Below, one piece after another: positions 46,601-54,366 of a stretch of 64,000 nt of DNA; positions within the stretch are counted from its first letter, which is position 1, and each line of letters begins with the position of its first letter. Made by a program: the position numbers and the translations under genes. The DNA is from Acidovorax delafieldii. GTDB taxonomy: Bacteria > Pseudomonadota > Gammaproteobacteria > Burkholderiales > Burkholderiaceae_C. The notes under the pieces were generated by a model. It made no database searches. It was not told the DNA's origin and saw nothing but the letters and a program-made list of their open reading frames with translations. The DNA lies in assembly GCA_002377855.1 (NCBI GenBank), contig DFQQ01000023.1, positions 124,001 through 188,000 on the forward strand, given 5' to 3'.

Positions 46601-46905
46601 CATGCGCTCGGCTATGAATTAGCGGCCAGTACGGTCTTCGCGAATTATTGCCTGAGCATCCTGGACGGCGCTGTGTCGTTCATCCCCGGTGGGCTGGGGC
46701 GACAAAAGCCGCTATCGTGTTGCCTACGTCGGCTGCAGGCGTTGGGTGGTCGGATGCCATCACAGCATCGCTCATTAGTCGGAATCTCACGCTGTGGTTC
46801 TCGATTGACATTGGCGTTGTAGCGATGACCAAAACCGCTCTTGCCCATCGATCCACGCCCTCGACATCATCCAACGGTTTGAGGAACTTGAATCGCCGAT
46901 TGTGA
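46601..46905 (+). pseudogene. C-terminal fragment of a flippase-like membrane protein
   Basis: 46601-46699 reads HALGYELAASTVFANYCLSI then LDGAVSFIPGGLG. After a frame change near 46695 the next frame reads TKAAIVLPTSAAGVGWSDAI, TASLISRNLTLWFSIDIGVVAM. The SFIPGGLG-TEAA signature is typical of the PF03706 (YbhN/AglD) family. Together with 43551-43718 it suggests a polyprenyl-linked sugar flippase gene broken by two IS insertions. Confidence 0.6.
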
Positions 46906-47044
46906 ACTTGTGGGTTTGACGCCATCGATTTGTCAAAGCGACAGGAGTTGCTTTGCGTCGGGATGAGCCGGACAAAATTCCTGCTGGTGACCGGGGGCGG
47001 ACGGCAACGTCCGCTTTGTTCAAAGTCGTGAATGCCACTTTGAT

Positions 47045-47065
47045 TTGCAGACACGGGTTCAATTC
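47045..47065 (+). repeat. Putative attR, imperfect copy of the tmRNA T-arm
   Basis: 19 of 21 positions match 34402-34422, including the whole CGGGTTCAATTC. Identity stops before the tmRNA 3' end, which is not what a fresh attR would show, so this is tentative. Confidence 0.35.
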
Positions 47066-47249
47066 GTGAACGGGAACCGAACTGATTGCCCATTTCCTGC
47101 ACACGCCGGATACCGGACAGGCGGAACTGATAGGATTGGAGGCATCAAGGGCTGTACTCCGCTCCTTTCCCCACGAGTTGGAAGTGGTTGTGAGGTGCTG
47201 AGTTATTTAGGTTTGGCGCCGAGGCTCCGCCCCGCCACCAATTGCCAAG

Positions 47250-47283
47250 AGCCCCGTTGAATACGTTTAACGGGGCTTTTTTC
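47250..47283 (+). terminator. Intrinsic terminator at the right edge of the island
   Basis: AGCCCCGTT (47250-47258) pairs with AACGGGGCT (47269-47277), followed by TTTTT. It is oriented for plus-strand transcription, facing the minus-strand secretion operon that ends at 47332. Confidence 0.85.
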
Positions 47284-47331
47284 TTATCACCAGTGAAGGA
47301 TGTGCGGCGCAGCTTCCAATGCGGCACCTGC

Positions 47332-48489
47332 TTATCGCGAGCCCTGTTGCTGCCATTGTTGCGGCAAAAGGCTAAACAGCGGGCTTGGGTCGTGTTGCCA
47401 TGTCTGGGTGGAAATGGGTGGATTCAGGATGCCGACCTGTCCTGACGCGCCAAGTTCCAGGGCAGCGAGCTGTTGCATCCACGCGGGGTCTACCGCACCG
47501 TTAGGCGCCGGCCGGGAAAAGATGAGCTCCAGCATTCGGCGTGCAGGGCCATTGTGGTTGCTTGCCGCGATCTGGTAGAGCCGTATGGCTTCCGCGTAAT
47601 TGGCCGGAACCCCATCCCCTTTGTGGTAGCGCTGCGCTTCGACGTACCACTCATGGGCGCTGAAGCGAGTAGCGACGCCCGGCAAGCTTGTGCTGCGGTG
47701 GATTCTGCTGCGCAACAAGCCAGCATTGGCAGCGGCCGCTTTTGACTGAAGTGCCGCAGCCTGAAACTGCACCATTGCTTTGTTCAAATCGCCGATGCTT
47801 AAATACTCCAGCCCAAGCTCGTTCATGGCGCTGGCATTGCCTGCCCGCGCTGCGGACGTCAGCAGGGCGAGTTGTGCGTTGCTCGACAAGGGAGCCTCGG
47901 TTCTGTAGTCCGCTTGAGCAGGCAGGGGTGCAGCGGCTTTGTCGGCATGCCACTCAAGGTACTGAGCGAGGCCGGGGGCCACATTTGCCAACTTGGCTAT
48001 CCAGGGCCGGGCCGCTGCTGGGTCCGGGGCCGACACGCATCCGGTGATTGCGCACCAAGCCAAGCCGGCTGGAGCAAGACGATGCCCCAGTTGCAGTGCC
48101 CGATCAAACCACTGCTGCGCCTGTGCTGCGTCAGATGGCATGCCGATCCCGTGCAGAGCCAGCAACCCAAGCAGCCACGCAGCTTCAGCTGGCGGCAAGC
48201 TTGAATCGGCCAGCGCTTTTGGTGAAGGGCGCTTCTTCTCGGGGGCACGCGCCTCAGCTTGTGCCGTGGACCTTAGGGCCTTCAGTGTTTGCTCAAGTGC
48301 TGGGTTGTCTGGTTTGATCTGGATCGGGACGATCGCCTCGGTGTCGGTGCGGCGTGCGTCCGCTTCGCCCTGCACCGGGACTGCACGCGCTGTGGCTTGA
48401 GCCACTGTCGCGCACAGGCAGAGCGCAGCAGCACCGCCCCTCAGGCTCAGGCCCCCCTGGCGCAACGACGCGGCTGTAGTGGGATGCAT
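47332..48489 (-). CDS. Secreted Sel1/TPR-repeat protein
   Basis: 385 residues from ATG 48489, 8 bp after the stop of the CsgG-like gene; the frame is open upstream but only as a shadow. Signal peptide MHPTTAASLRQGGLSLRGGA…CATVAQA. Sel1-like repeats occur at about residues 95-145 (AWLLGLLALHGIGMPSDAAQ), 205-255 (NELGLEYLSIGDLNKAMVQF) and 280-320 (AQRYHKGDGVPANYAEAIRL). Such repeats act as protein-binding scaffolds. The last gene of the putative fibre-secretion operon; exact role unknown. Confidence 0.7.
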   Translation of the reverse strand: MHPTTAASLRQGGLSLRGGAAALCLCATVAQATARAVPVQGEADARRTDTEAIVPIQIKPDNPALEQTLKALRSTAQAEARAPEKKRPSPKALADSSLPPAEAAWLLGLLALHGIGMPSDAAQAQQWFDRALQLGHRLAPAGLAWCAITGCVSAPDPAAARPWIAKLANVAPGLAQYLEWHADKAAAPLPAQADYRTEAPLSSNAQLALLTSAARAGNASAMNELGLEYLSIGDLNKAMVQFQAAALQSKAAAANAGLLRSRIHRSTSLPGVATRFSAHEWYVEAQRYHKGDGVPANYAEAIRLYQIAASNHNGPARRMLELIFSRPAPNGAVDPAWMQQLAALELGASGQVGILNPPISTQTWQHDPSPLFSLLPQQWQQQGSR

Positions 48490-48497
48490 GAGTTGCT

Positions 48498-50228
48498 TCA
48501 CTTGCGCGTTGTGGACGGTGGCGGTGCGGGAATAGAGCGGCGAGGGACCACATTCCAATATACCGCGTTGCCTGTGTAAGCCGTGCTACCCCATGCGTGG
48601 GCAAAGGCTTCATTGACTTGCTCTAGCGTACGGTAGCTTTTAATGGCTTTGAGGGGGGGGCCACGCAAGTCTTCAGGCAACTTGCCGGTCGCTTCTTCGT
48701 CGGTGGCGAAACAAGCTGCGCCTTCTCGGCCCGGGCTCGCGGCATCCATGACGAAGCCGGGATTGGGACTCATCCAGTCCGGGATGCGGATGGCCTGGTT
48801 TGCAGAAACCCAGCCAGTTGTATTGGTCTGGTTAGGCAGTAAGCGCATGACGGTTCCTGTCGCGTCCGCCAGGTAGCACTGGAGATAGGACGCGCGCGAG
48901 ACCGTGGCCGAGAGAAAGATCTGCTCGCCCACTTCAAACGCTGTGCGGTCCAGCAAGACATTTTCAATTTGCATGTCCAGTTTGCGCTCTGGCGCTGGCG
49001 CGCCGTATGTGGAGGGCTTCCCTGCAGCCAGCGTTGGCGCCTCCCCACCGGCAGGTATCTCTGGCACAGGATCGGCCCGCGTGGTACTCCAGCCAATTCG
49101 CGCCAAGGTGCCGTCGTTGGTCAGACCCACGAAATTCCTCAGCGCTCGTTCATAGGTGGGAAAGTCCACCACTCCTGTCACAACCATTCCGCTGTCGGCT
49201 TGGAATTTGGCGAGCGCAGAGCGCAACTGCGCGTCGTCATATGGCGCTTGGCCCACGTTGGCACGGGCATCCAGGTAGCCGCGGCTGCTCAAAGATCGCG
49301 CGACAAGCTGTGCACGTACTGATGAAGTTCCCTCATCAAACCAGTCGCGCAGTTGCCGCTGAAAGTCGGGATGGTTTTGCTCCAGAGTAAGGCATTGCCA
49401 ATAGGGCAACCGTGCCCATTTGCCGATCAGCTCAATCGTGGCCAAATCGACCAGGGTCCGCACTGCGCTGCCCGTGCCCTGCGTGTAGTCACGCCCCACG
49501 TTGAATTGCACCCCGTAAGTGCCAATGCGCCCCGCCAAGTCCACGCCTTGGCCTCCACTGCCCACAATCACCTCGTTGGCAGAGTCGAGTCCGGGAATGA
49601 GGGTGCGCGTGCGGAAGTCCCCCAAGTGCATCTCAAGCCCAATGATGGTGGCATTGCGGCTTTGGCTGTAGCCCAGGTCGACCCGTGGCCCCGAAACGCC
49701 CGCGTCAAACCGGTTGTTGATCACGTTCTGGTCTGCAAACGAGACTGCTCCAGAGAAATACAAAGCGGGCCGTTGCAATTGGATCTGGTTGTTGTTCAGC
49801 AAAATGGTCGTGAGGTTCTGCACCGTGTCCTGGCGCGCGATATCTACTTCGTAATCTACAAACCGGAAGGCATTGCTCAGGCGTGACATTTGAGAAAGAG
49901 CCGTAATGACCATGTCTTTGCTCCCCACCGCGACCCGTCCGGAGTAGTCTGGGATCTGCTTGCTGGTGATGAGGGTGGTGGGCAACTGGGCCGCTCGCAG
50001 CATGTGGTCCATGCACATCAGCGAATCTGAAAAGCTGGAGATGGAGCGGGTGGGGCGCACGGCGGGTCGGTCGGTGATGGACGCCCGTTCGTGAAATGCG
50101 CTGTCCTTGCGCGGGTCCATGGGTGTGGCGCAACCCATCAACAGCAGTGGTCCCAGCATTGCCAGTACCGCAGGCAACTGCGTGAAGCGCTCGAGGGCAC
50201 CCGCCCGCATGGCGAAAAGGGATGACAT
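48498..50228 (-). CDS. CsgG/HfaB-like outer-membrane secretion lipoprotein with extra C-terminal domains
   Basis: 576 residues from ATG 50228 with a GGAG ribosome-binding site. Lipobox LLMGC with Cys33. Residues ~60-290 follow the CsgG pattern: RFVDYEVDIARQ, ATIIGLEMHLGDFRTRTLIP, YGVQFNVGRDYTQGTGSAVR and the end LVDLATIELIGKWARLPYW. CsgG forms the outer-membrane pore for curli subunits. Beyond it come a peptidoglycan-binding-like helix bundle (~residues 320-375, ALAKFQADSGMVVTGVVDFP) and a DUF4384-like domain (~430-515, LADATGTVMRLLPNQTN). Standard CsgG is about 270 residues and ends before these. Confidence 0.75.
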   Translation of the reverse strand: MSSLFAMRAGALERFTQLPAVLAMLGPLLLMGCATPMDPRKDSAFHERASITDRPAVRPTRSISSFSDSLMCMDHMLRAAQLPTTLITSKQIPDYSGRVAVGSKDMVITALSQMSRLSNAFRFVDYEVDIARQDTVQNLTTILLNNNQIQLQRPALYFSGAVSFADQNVINNRFDAGVSGPRVDLGYSQSRNATIIGLEMHLGDFRTRTLIPGLDSANEVIVGSGGQGVDLAGRIGTYGVQFNVGRDYTQGTGSAVRTLVDLATIELIGKWARLPYWQCLTLEQNHPDFQRQLRDWFDEGTSSVRAQLVARSLSSRGYLDARANVGQAPYDDAQLRSALAKFQADSGMVVTGVVDFPTYERALRNFVGLTNDGTLARIGWSTTRADPVPEIPAGGEAPTLAAGKPSTYGAPAPERKLDMQIENVLLDRTAFEVGEQIFLSATVSRASYLQCYLADATGTVMRLLPNQTNTTGWVSANQAIRIPDWMSPNPGFVMDAASPGREGAACFATDEEATGKLPEDLRGPPLKAIKSYRTLEQVNEAFAHAWGSTAYTGNAVYWNVVPRRSIPAPPPSTTRK

Positions 50229-50275
50229 TTACTTGACTCCTGCCCGTCTCAAAGCGCCACTTAATAAATTGCCGA

Positions 50276-50704
50276 TCACTTGCAAATATTGACCAGGTCG
50301 CCGCGCAGCACGACGACCTGTGCCGCCGGGTTCGGCCCGTACCTGGAAGCTCCAGCGGCGCTGCCGGAAAGGGTGTTGCTGCCCACTTCTTGAACGCATG
50401 TCTTTTGCATGCCTTGGGCGCTGGCAGTTGTAACGGTGTCATTGTTTGTCAACACGCCCGTGGTGTCGTCCGAGAAAGCCTTCGCTTCGTAACGAGCGAT
50501 GCGTGCGCGCAGCCACGCGGGCATGCTGTTGCCGTTATCCAGTCCTGATGAGGGCGCGGCAGCCGCTGTGGGCTGCATTTGCACCGTCATTTTTTTTGTT
50601 AACACGACCGGATCTTCTCCCGGCGCCTGGCCCCACGCGGCAGCGCTGAACGTGAAGCAGAGCGGTAAAACGATGACCCCGGTCCATGTGCAAACTGTGC
50701 TCAT
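50276..50704 (-). CDS. Small secreted protein of the fibre-secretion operon
   Basis: 142 residues from ATG 50704, preceded by GGGGGTG; the longer frame to 50809 is not supported. Signal peptide MSTVCTWTGVIVLPLCFTFS…AAAWG. The rest has no recognised domain. Two Cys near the C-terminus (KTCVQEVGSNT and LVNICK) could form a disulphide. Its position between the repeat protein and the CsgG-like pore suggests an accessory role like CsgE/CsgF or HfaA. That is inference from position only. Confidence 0.6.
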   Translation of the reverse strand: MSTVCTWTGVIVLPLCFTFSAAAWGQAPGEDPVVLTKKMTVQMQPTAAAAPSSGLDNGNSMPAWLRARIARYEAKAFSDDTTGVLTNNDTVTTASAQGMQKTCVQEVGSNTLSGSAAGASRYGPNPAAQVVVLRGDLVNICK

Positions 50705-50834
50705 TGGACACCCCCTGTAGGTGAGAGAAGACGGAGCAGCCGCGCCACTTGGCTGCGCAGCGCGTGCACACCCCTGAATCCACCGGGCGGAACGCCGCCC
50801 TGGTGGCACTTGTCAGGCGCTAAAGCGCTGAACT

Positions 50835-51308
50835 TCAGTTGGGCCAGTGGCTTGTCTTGGTGGGCTGGCAAGTAAAGCAGGCGTTGTTGGTCGCCACGTT
50901 TTGCACGGCCTTGCTGTTGCCGCCGCTGGAGACGTTGGCCAAGCTTGAGCCCATGATGGCGGTGAACTGCAGTGAGTTGCCCGAGACCGTGACGTCGCCC
51001 ACGTTGGACGAAAGATTCTGACTTGCGTAAGCATCACTGCCGCTGGCCGTGTTGGCAACGCTGCCACCGGCGCCCGTAACGGCCTGGATTGAGCTGCCTC
51101 CTACTGTCACGTTACCGGTGTTGGTCGCCAAGTTCTGAAAAGCCTCGCTCTTCGAACCCGTGGAGTTATTGTTGACCGAGACGCCCGCCAGCGACGCGAA
51201 CTGCACCGAGGTGCCAGTGATGGAGATGTCAGGCGTGGAAGACACGGGACCGGTGGCCATTGCGGCGGAGGCGATAACGCTGAGAGCGATGAAAGCGATG
51301 GTTTTCAT
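50835..51308 (-). CDS. Secreted Q/N-rich three-repeat protein, putative fibre subunit
   Basis: 157 residues from ATG 51308 (AAGGAT ribosome-binding site). Signal peptide MKTIAFIALSVIASAAMA. Three imperfect repeats of 37-39 residues fill the mature protein: residues 27-63, 64-102 and 103-141. Each follows (D/N)(I/V)-S/T-(I/V)-x-G-x-S-(V/I/L)-Q … G-x-S … N … A-x-QN(L/V)xxN. Regular Gln and Asn ladders recall curlin-type amyloid subunits, although no curlin homology is claimed. Ends with a Cys-containing tail (NACFTCQP). First gene of the minus operon with the CsgG-like pore. Confidence 0.6.
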   Translation of the reverse strand: MKTIAFIALSVIASAAMATGPVSSTPDISITGTSVQFASLAGVSVNNNSTGSKSEAFQNLATNTGNVTVGGSSIQAVTGAGGSVANTASGSDAYASQNLSSNVGDVTVSGNSLQFTAIMGSSLANVSSGGNSKAVQNVATNNACFTCQPTKTSHWPN

Positions 51309-51796
51309 GACAGATCCTTTATGGATGGGTATCGACACAGTCTGCGTCGCAGCCAATCTGCGGCACAGTGGTTGGACAACGAAAGCTCGTCGGTATCTGC
51401 CGGAACAGTTGGCGAGGAGGTCCTTGTTGTCTGGGGCCAGTGTCTGCCGCCGCGTTGATCAGGCGAATACAGGAGGCGAGCTACCTAGTCTGGCGGACCT
51501 GCGGGAGGAGTCTTCGCGACAAAAGCTACTAACCACGCCCAAGGCCGAGGTGGAGGGAAGCCACCAGACGTCACGAAGTTAGGTAGTAACAAATTGTTTT
51601 AAATGCAAATTTTTAGACGCTGCCGTCTTCATGCACTTTTTTTGTTGCATTGTGTTCACAAAAGTTCACGATGCTCGCTGGGCGGCGCAGGAGGAAGAGG
51701 GCGGTAACTCAGTCAGCCAGCGCTACCCGGTGTTCTGCTTTGAAGCACGCGCGGTGCTCGTCGCACTCCATTTCGTTTCAAGTTGCCGAGGAATTT
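51309..51796. other. 488-bp divergent control region
   Basis: Between the repeat-protein gene and the response regulator. The half nearest the regulator (about 51580-51660) is A+T-rich, unlike the surroundings, as expected for promoters. No coding frame has a domain or a ribosome-binding site. Contains the GTTCAC direct repeat listed separately. Confidence 0.55.
51654..51669. promoter_or_regulatory. Tandem GTTCAC motif, possible response-regulator site
   Basis: GTTCAC at 51654-51659 and again at 51664-51669, exactly 10 bp apart, on one face of the helix. It lies in the A+T-rich control region about 130 bp upstream of the response regulator start. Confidence 0.35.
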
Positions 51797-52579
51797 ATGG
51801 TGAGCAATAGCTGGGAAATCGATCCTTCTGCGCCTGCGGCCCATGCTGCGCCCCCGTCGGCGCAGTTTTCCACCTACTCCAATCCACCGTCGGTATGGCC
51901 CGCTTTTCTGGCAGGACAGGAATCCAAACCCATCCGCGTGCTGCTGGTGGATGACGACGCGCACATACGGATGGTGATCGCTCAGGAGCTGATGGCAGAT
52001 CCTCGCACCTTGTTGGTGGCTCAGGCCGCCAGCGTCCGCGAAGGGCGCAAAGCCATCAAGCAGCACGAGTTCGACGTGCTTCTGGTTGATCTGAACCTGG
52101 GCGATGGCGAGGCGTTTGAACTGCTGGAGTTTTTCCGCTCATTCCGTCCCTCCGCACAAGCCGTGGTCATCTCCGTCATGGAGAACGATGACCAGGTCAT
52201 GCGCGCCTTTGAGCTCGGGGCCGCAGGCTTCGTGGGCAAGAATTCCTGGTTCGGCAACTACGCCCAGACCGTGCTCCAGGTGGCCAATGGCGGCGCTTCC
52301 ATCACACCCAACCTGGCGAGGCGCCTGCTGCAGCGTTTTGATCGCACGCGCGCTGCAGAATCCAAGCGGAGGCAACCTGACGATGCCGACAGGTTGTCCG
52401 CACGTGAGAAAGAGATTTTGCGGCTGGTGGCCAGCGGCTACACCAGCACGGAAATCGGCTCGCGCCTTTTCATCAGCGGCATGACCGTCAATACCCACCT
52501 ACGCAACATCTATCGCAAGCTGCAGGTGCGCACACGTGCCCAGGCTGTTCGGTTTGCATCCCTGCGGGGGTTGTTCTGA
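51797..52579 (+). CDS. NarL/LuxR-family response regulator
   Basis: 260 residues from ATG 51797 (GAGGAA ribosome-binding site). An unusual leader of about 45 residues precedes the receiver domain (VLLVDDDAHIR; phospho-acceptor Asp in VLLVDLNLGDG; Lys in GFVGKNS). The LuxR-type helix-turn-helix reads LSAREKEILRLVASGYTSTE, ending in HLRNIYRKLQVRTRAQAV. It is divergent from the fibre operon and upstream of its kinase, the arrangement expected of its direct regulator, comparable to CsgD in curli loci. Confidence 0.85.
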   Translation: MVSNSWEIDPSAPAAHAAPPSAQFSTYSNPPSVWPAFLAGQESKPIRVLLVDDDAHIRMVIAQELMADPRTLLVAQAASVREGRKAIKQHEFDVLLVDLNLGDGEAFELLEFFRSFRPSAQAVVISVMENDDQVMRAFELGAAGFVGKNSWFGNYAQTVLQVANGGASITPNLARRLLQRFDRTRAAESKRRQPDDADRLSAREKEILRLVASGYTSTEIGSRLFISGMTVNTHLRNIYRKLQVRTRAQAVRFASLRGLF

Positions 52580-52621
52580 AAGCTCGCTTCGTTCGTGCAT
52601 TCGGCCAGTCATCATCGTCGT

Positions 52622-53500
52622 ATGTTCCGCACCCGCCCCGCCAGGTTTGCCATCGTCTGCGTAGCCTTATGGGTGCTGCAACTGGCGCTGACAGTGGCGG
52701 CGTTTTACTGGGCCAGCGGGGAACGCGCGGTAGACGAATCCACGCCTTGGTGGCAGGGCGCTGTCTTGGTCGTGGCGCTGGTTTTGGGAGCGTTGCTGTT
52801 TGTGCAGTTGCCCCGGGCACTGCAGTGGCGGCCGCGGCTGAATGCGCGGCCCAGCCCTGAACTGAATGCAGAGAGACGGCGGATTGCGCGCGATCTGCAC
52901 GATACCGTTGGGTCTCAACTGGTTTGCGCAATGGCGCTGTTGGACTCCAATCCGCACGGTGGCCGCGAGGTGCTGAGCATTTTGGAGCGCTGCATGCTTG
53001 ATTTGCGCTTGCTCGTCGATTCCATGGATGCCGATGGGGAATCTGTGAGCGAGCGTCTGGCCCGCTTGCGGCACAGGGTGCAACCTGTGCTTGAACGTCG
53101 CGGTATCGAGATGAGCTGGGATGTGCAGGACTTTGACGGACCACCCCAACTGCAGGGGCACTGCGCAGGCCACCTCGTCGCCATTGTACAAGAAGCACTC
53201 AGCAACGTGCTGCAGCACGCCAACGCAAGCGAGGTCGCCGTCAGTGTGCATTACCTCGCTGCGTCAGGCTCGTGGTATGCAGAAGTCAGTGACGACGGCG
53301 TGGGGATTGACCCTGACCAGCACGACGGCCTCGGGACTGGGTCTGGCATCGCCGGTATGCATCGGCGTGCGCAAATGGCGGGTGGACAGCTCAGTTTTCT
53401 GCCACGCCAGGGAGGTGGCACATCGGTGTGGGTGATCGTCCCTGGCGGGATCGTGTTGGGCCGCGGCCCCGATGACCCTCCGGCAGGCGGCCGGGCATAA
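52622..53500 (+). CDS. NarX-like sensor histidine kinase
   Basis: 292 residues from ATG 52622; GTG 52595 would add nine. Two N-terminal membrane helices (residues ~10-32 and ~45-65) with a very short periplasmic loop, so sensing is probably within the membrane. HisKA_3 dimerisation box RRIARDLHDTVGSQL with the phospho-acceptor His; HATPase_c motifs VSDDGVGIDPD and GIAGMHRRAQMAGG. Begins 42 bp after the response regulator and pairs with it. Confidence 0.88.
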   Translation: MFRTRPARFAIVCVALWVLQLALTVAAFYWASGERAVDESTPWWQGAVLVVALVLGALLFVQLPRALQWRPRLNARPSPELNAERRRIARDLHDTVGSQLVCAMALLDSNPHGGREVLSILERCMLDLRLLVDSMDADGESVSERLARLRHRVQPVLERRGIEMSWDVQDFDGPPQLQGHCAGHLVAIVQEALSNVLQHANASEVAVSVHYLAASGSWYAEVSDDGVGIDPDQHDGLGTGSGIAGMHRRAQMAGGQLSFLPRQGGGTSVWVIVPGGIVLGRGPDDPPAGGRA

Positions 53501-53525
53501 AAAAAGCCCGGCAAATGCCGGGCTT
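53501..53525 (-). terminator. Terminator downstream of phasin
   Basis: AAGCCCGGCA / TGCCGGGCTT hairpin. Read on the minus strand it is followed by a long T-run, so it serves the phasin gene. On the plus strand no T-run follows. Confidence 0.8.
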
Positions 53526-53613
53526 GAAATGGATCCCTGAAACCCGCGTTTCGAGAGGATCCAAGGAGACAACTGGAGTCGAAACCGATGCTCTGCACCG
53601 GTCTGGAGTGTTC

Positions 53614-54162
53614 TCAGCGCTTGCGAGGTGCAGCCGTCTTGGCAGCGTTGGCGGCCGTGTTGGCCACCGCATTGAAGTTGGCTTCAGCCACATCACCCGC
53701 TTGCTTGACGGCTTTTTGTACCGATTCGAAAGCATTGTTGGCTGCGGATACAGCGCTCTTCATCATGGCCACTGCGGTCTCAGAGCCGGCGGGGGCGTTC
53801 TTCGCGGCGCTGTCCACAAGGTTGGTGAACGCCTTCTGTGCGTCGGCAGTTTGGGATTCAAACGCCTTGCCGAATTCAGCCCCCGTACCCGACGCGATGT
53901 CGTACAGATGGCGGCTGTAGGCGGCAGTCTTTTCAGCCAGAGGCTGGAACAGGCTGGCTTGCAGTGCCAGCAATTCTTGTGCGTCCTTCACCCCCAGGAC
54001 TGCCTGAGTGTGGCTGGCGGCCTCAGACAGAGCAGCACGCGAAGCGGTCACGTTCAACTCGACCAGCTTTTCCACGCCTTCGAAGGCTTTGGTGGTCAGG
54101 CCAAACAGGGTTTCGATGTTGGCTTTGTGGGATGCCAGGATTTGTTCTGCGGTCAGCGTCAT
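53614..54162 (-). CDS. phaP: Phasin, polyhydroxyalkanoate granule protein
   Basis: Coats intracellular PHA granules. 182 residues, entirely helical and amphipathic, with the phasin start MTLTAEQILASHKANIETLF and the core AQELLALQASLFQPLAEKTA. C-terminus is Ala/Lys-rich (KTAAPRKR). Strong ribosome-binding site TAGGAGATATG. Two copies of a TGC-rich motif lie upstream, probably for the repressor PhaR. Confidence 0.92.
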   Translation of the reverse strand: MTLTAEQILASHKANIETLFGLTTKAFEGVEKLVELNVTASRAALSEAASHTQAVLGVKDAQELLALQASLFQPLAEKTAAYSRHLYDIASGTGAEFGKAFESQTADAQKAFTNLVDSAAKNAPAGSETAVAMMKSAVSAANNAFESVQKAVKQAGDVAEANFNAVANTAANAAKTAAPRKR

Positions 54163-54245
54163 GTCATATCTCCTAAAAAAGGTGGTCTGGAACGACCAAG
54201 GTGCTTACAGACATCTGCGCTGACGTAGTGATCCGGATGGATCAT

Positions 54246-54318
54246 GTTGCAGTGCAGCATGGAATGAATTTTAGGCCCCCATCCACCTATTGCAAGCCTT
54301 TTTTGTTGCAATGCAGCA
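54246..54318 (-). promoter_or_regulatory. Two GTTGCARTGCAGCA sites upstream of phaP
   Basis: GTTGCAGTGCAGCA at 54246-54259 and GTTGCAATGCAGCA at 54305-54318 differ by one base. PhaR in related bacteria binds TGC-rich sites upstream of phaP; this assignment is inferred. They also lie just before the deacetylase-like gene at 54367. Confidence 0.45.
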
Positions 54319-54366
54319 AATTAGAGGCAAGGCTCCAGGAATCGTCCGGCTTGCCACAATTGCGTC

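Larger units (their letters stand above)
46350..47331. other. Decayed stretch after the second IS5 element
   Basis: No intact gene. 46350-46600 shows no readable domain. 46601-46905 holds the flippase-like fragment. 46906-47249 has only short frames and the putative attR at 47045-47065. A terminator lies at 47250-47283. Confidence 0.5.

Noticed and set aside
47210..47243. Possible tRNA 3' end (…CCCGCCACCA)
   Set aside because: No T-arm GTTCGA-type loop, anticodon arm or acceptor partner could be found upstream.
51160..51582. 140-codon plus-strand frame opposite the repeat-protein gene
   Set aside because: Overlaps the signal-peptide end of the repeat protein in antisense and has no domain; treated as a shadow plus control region.
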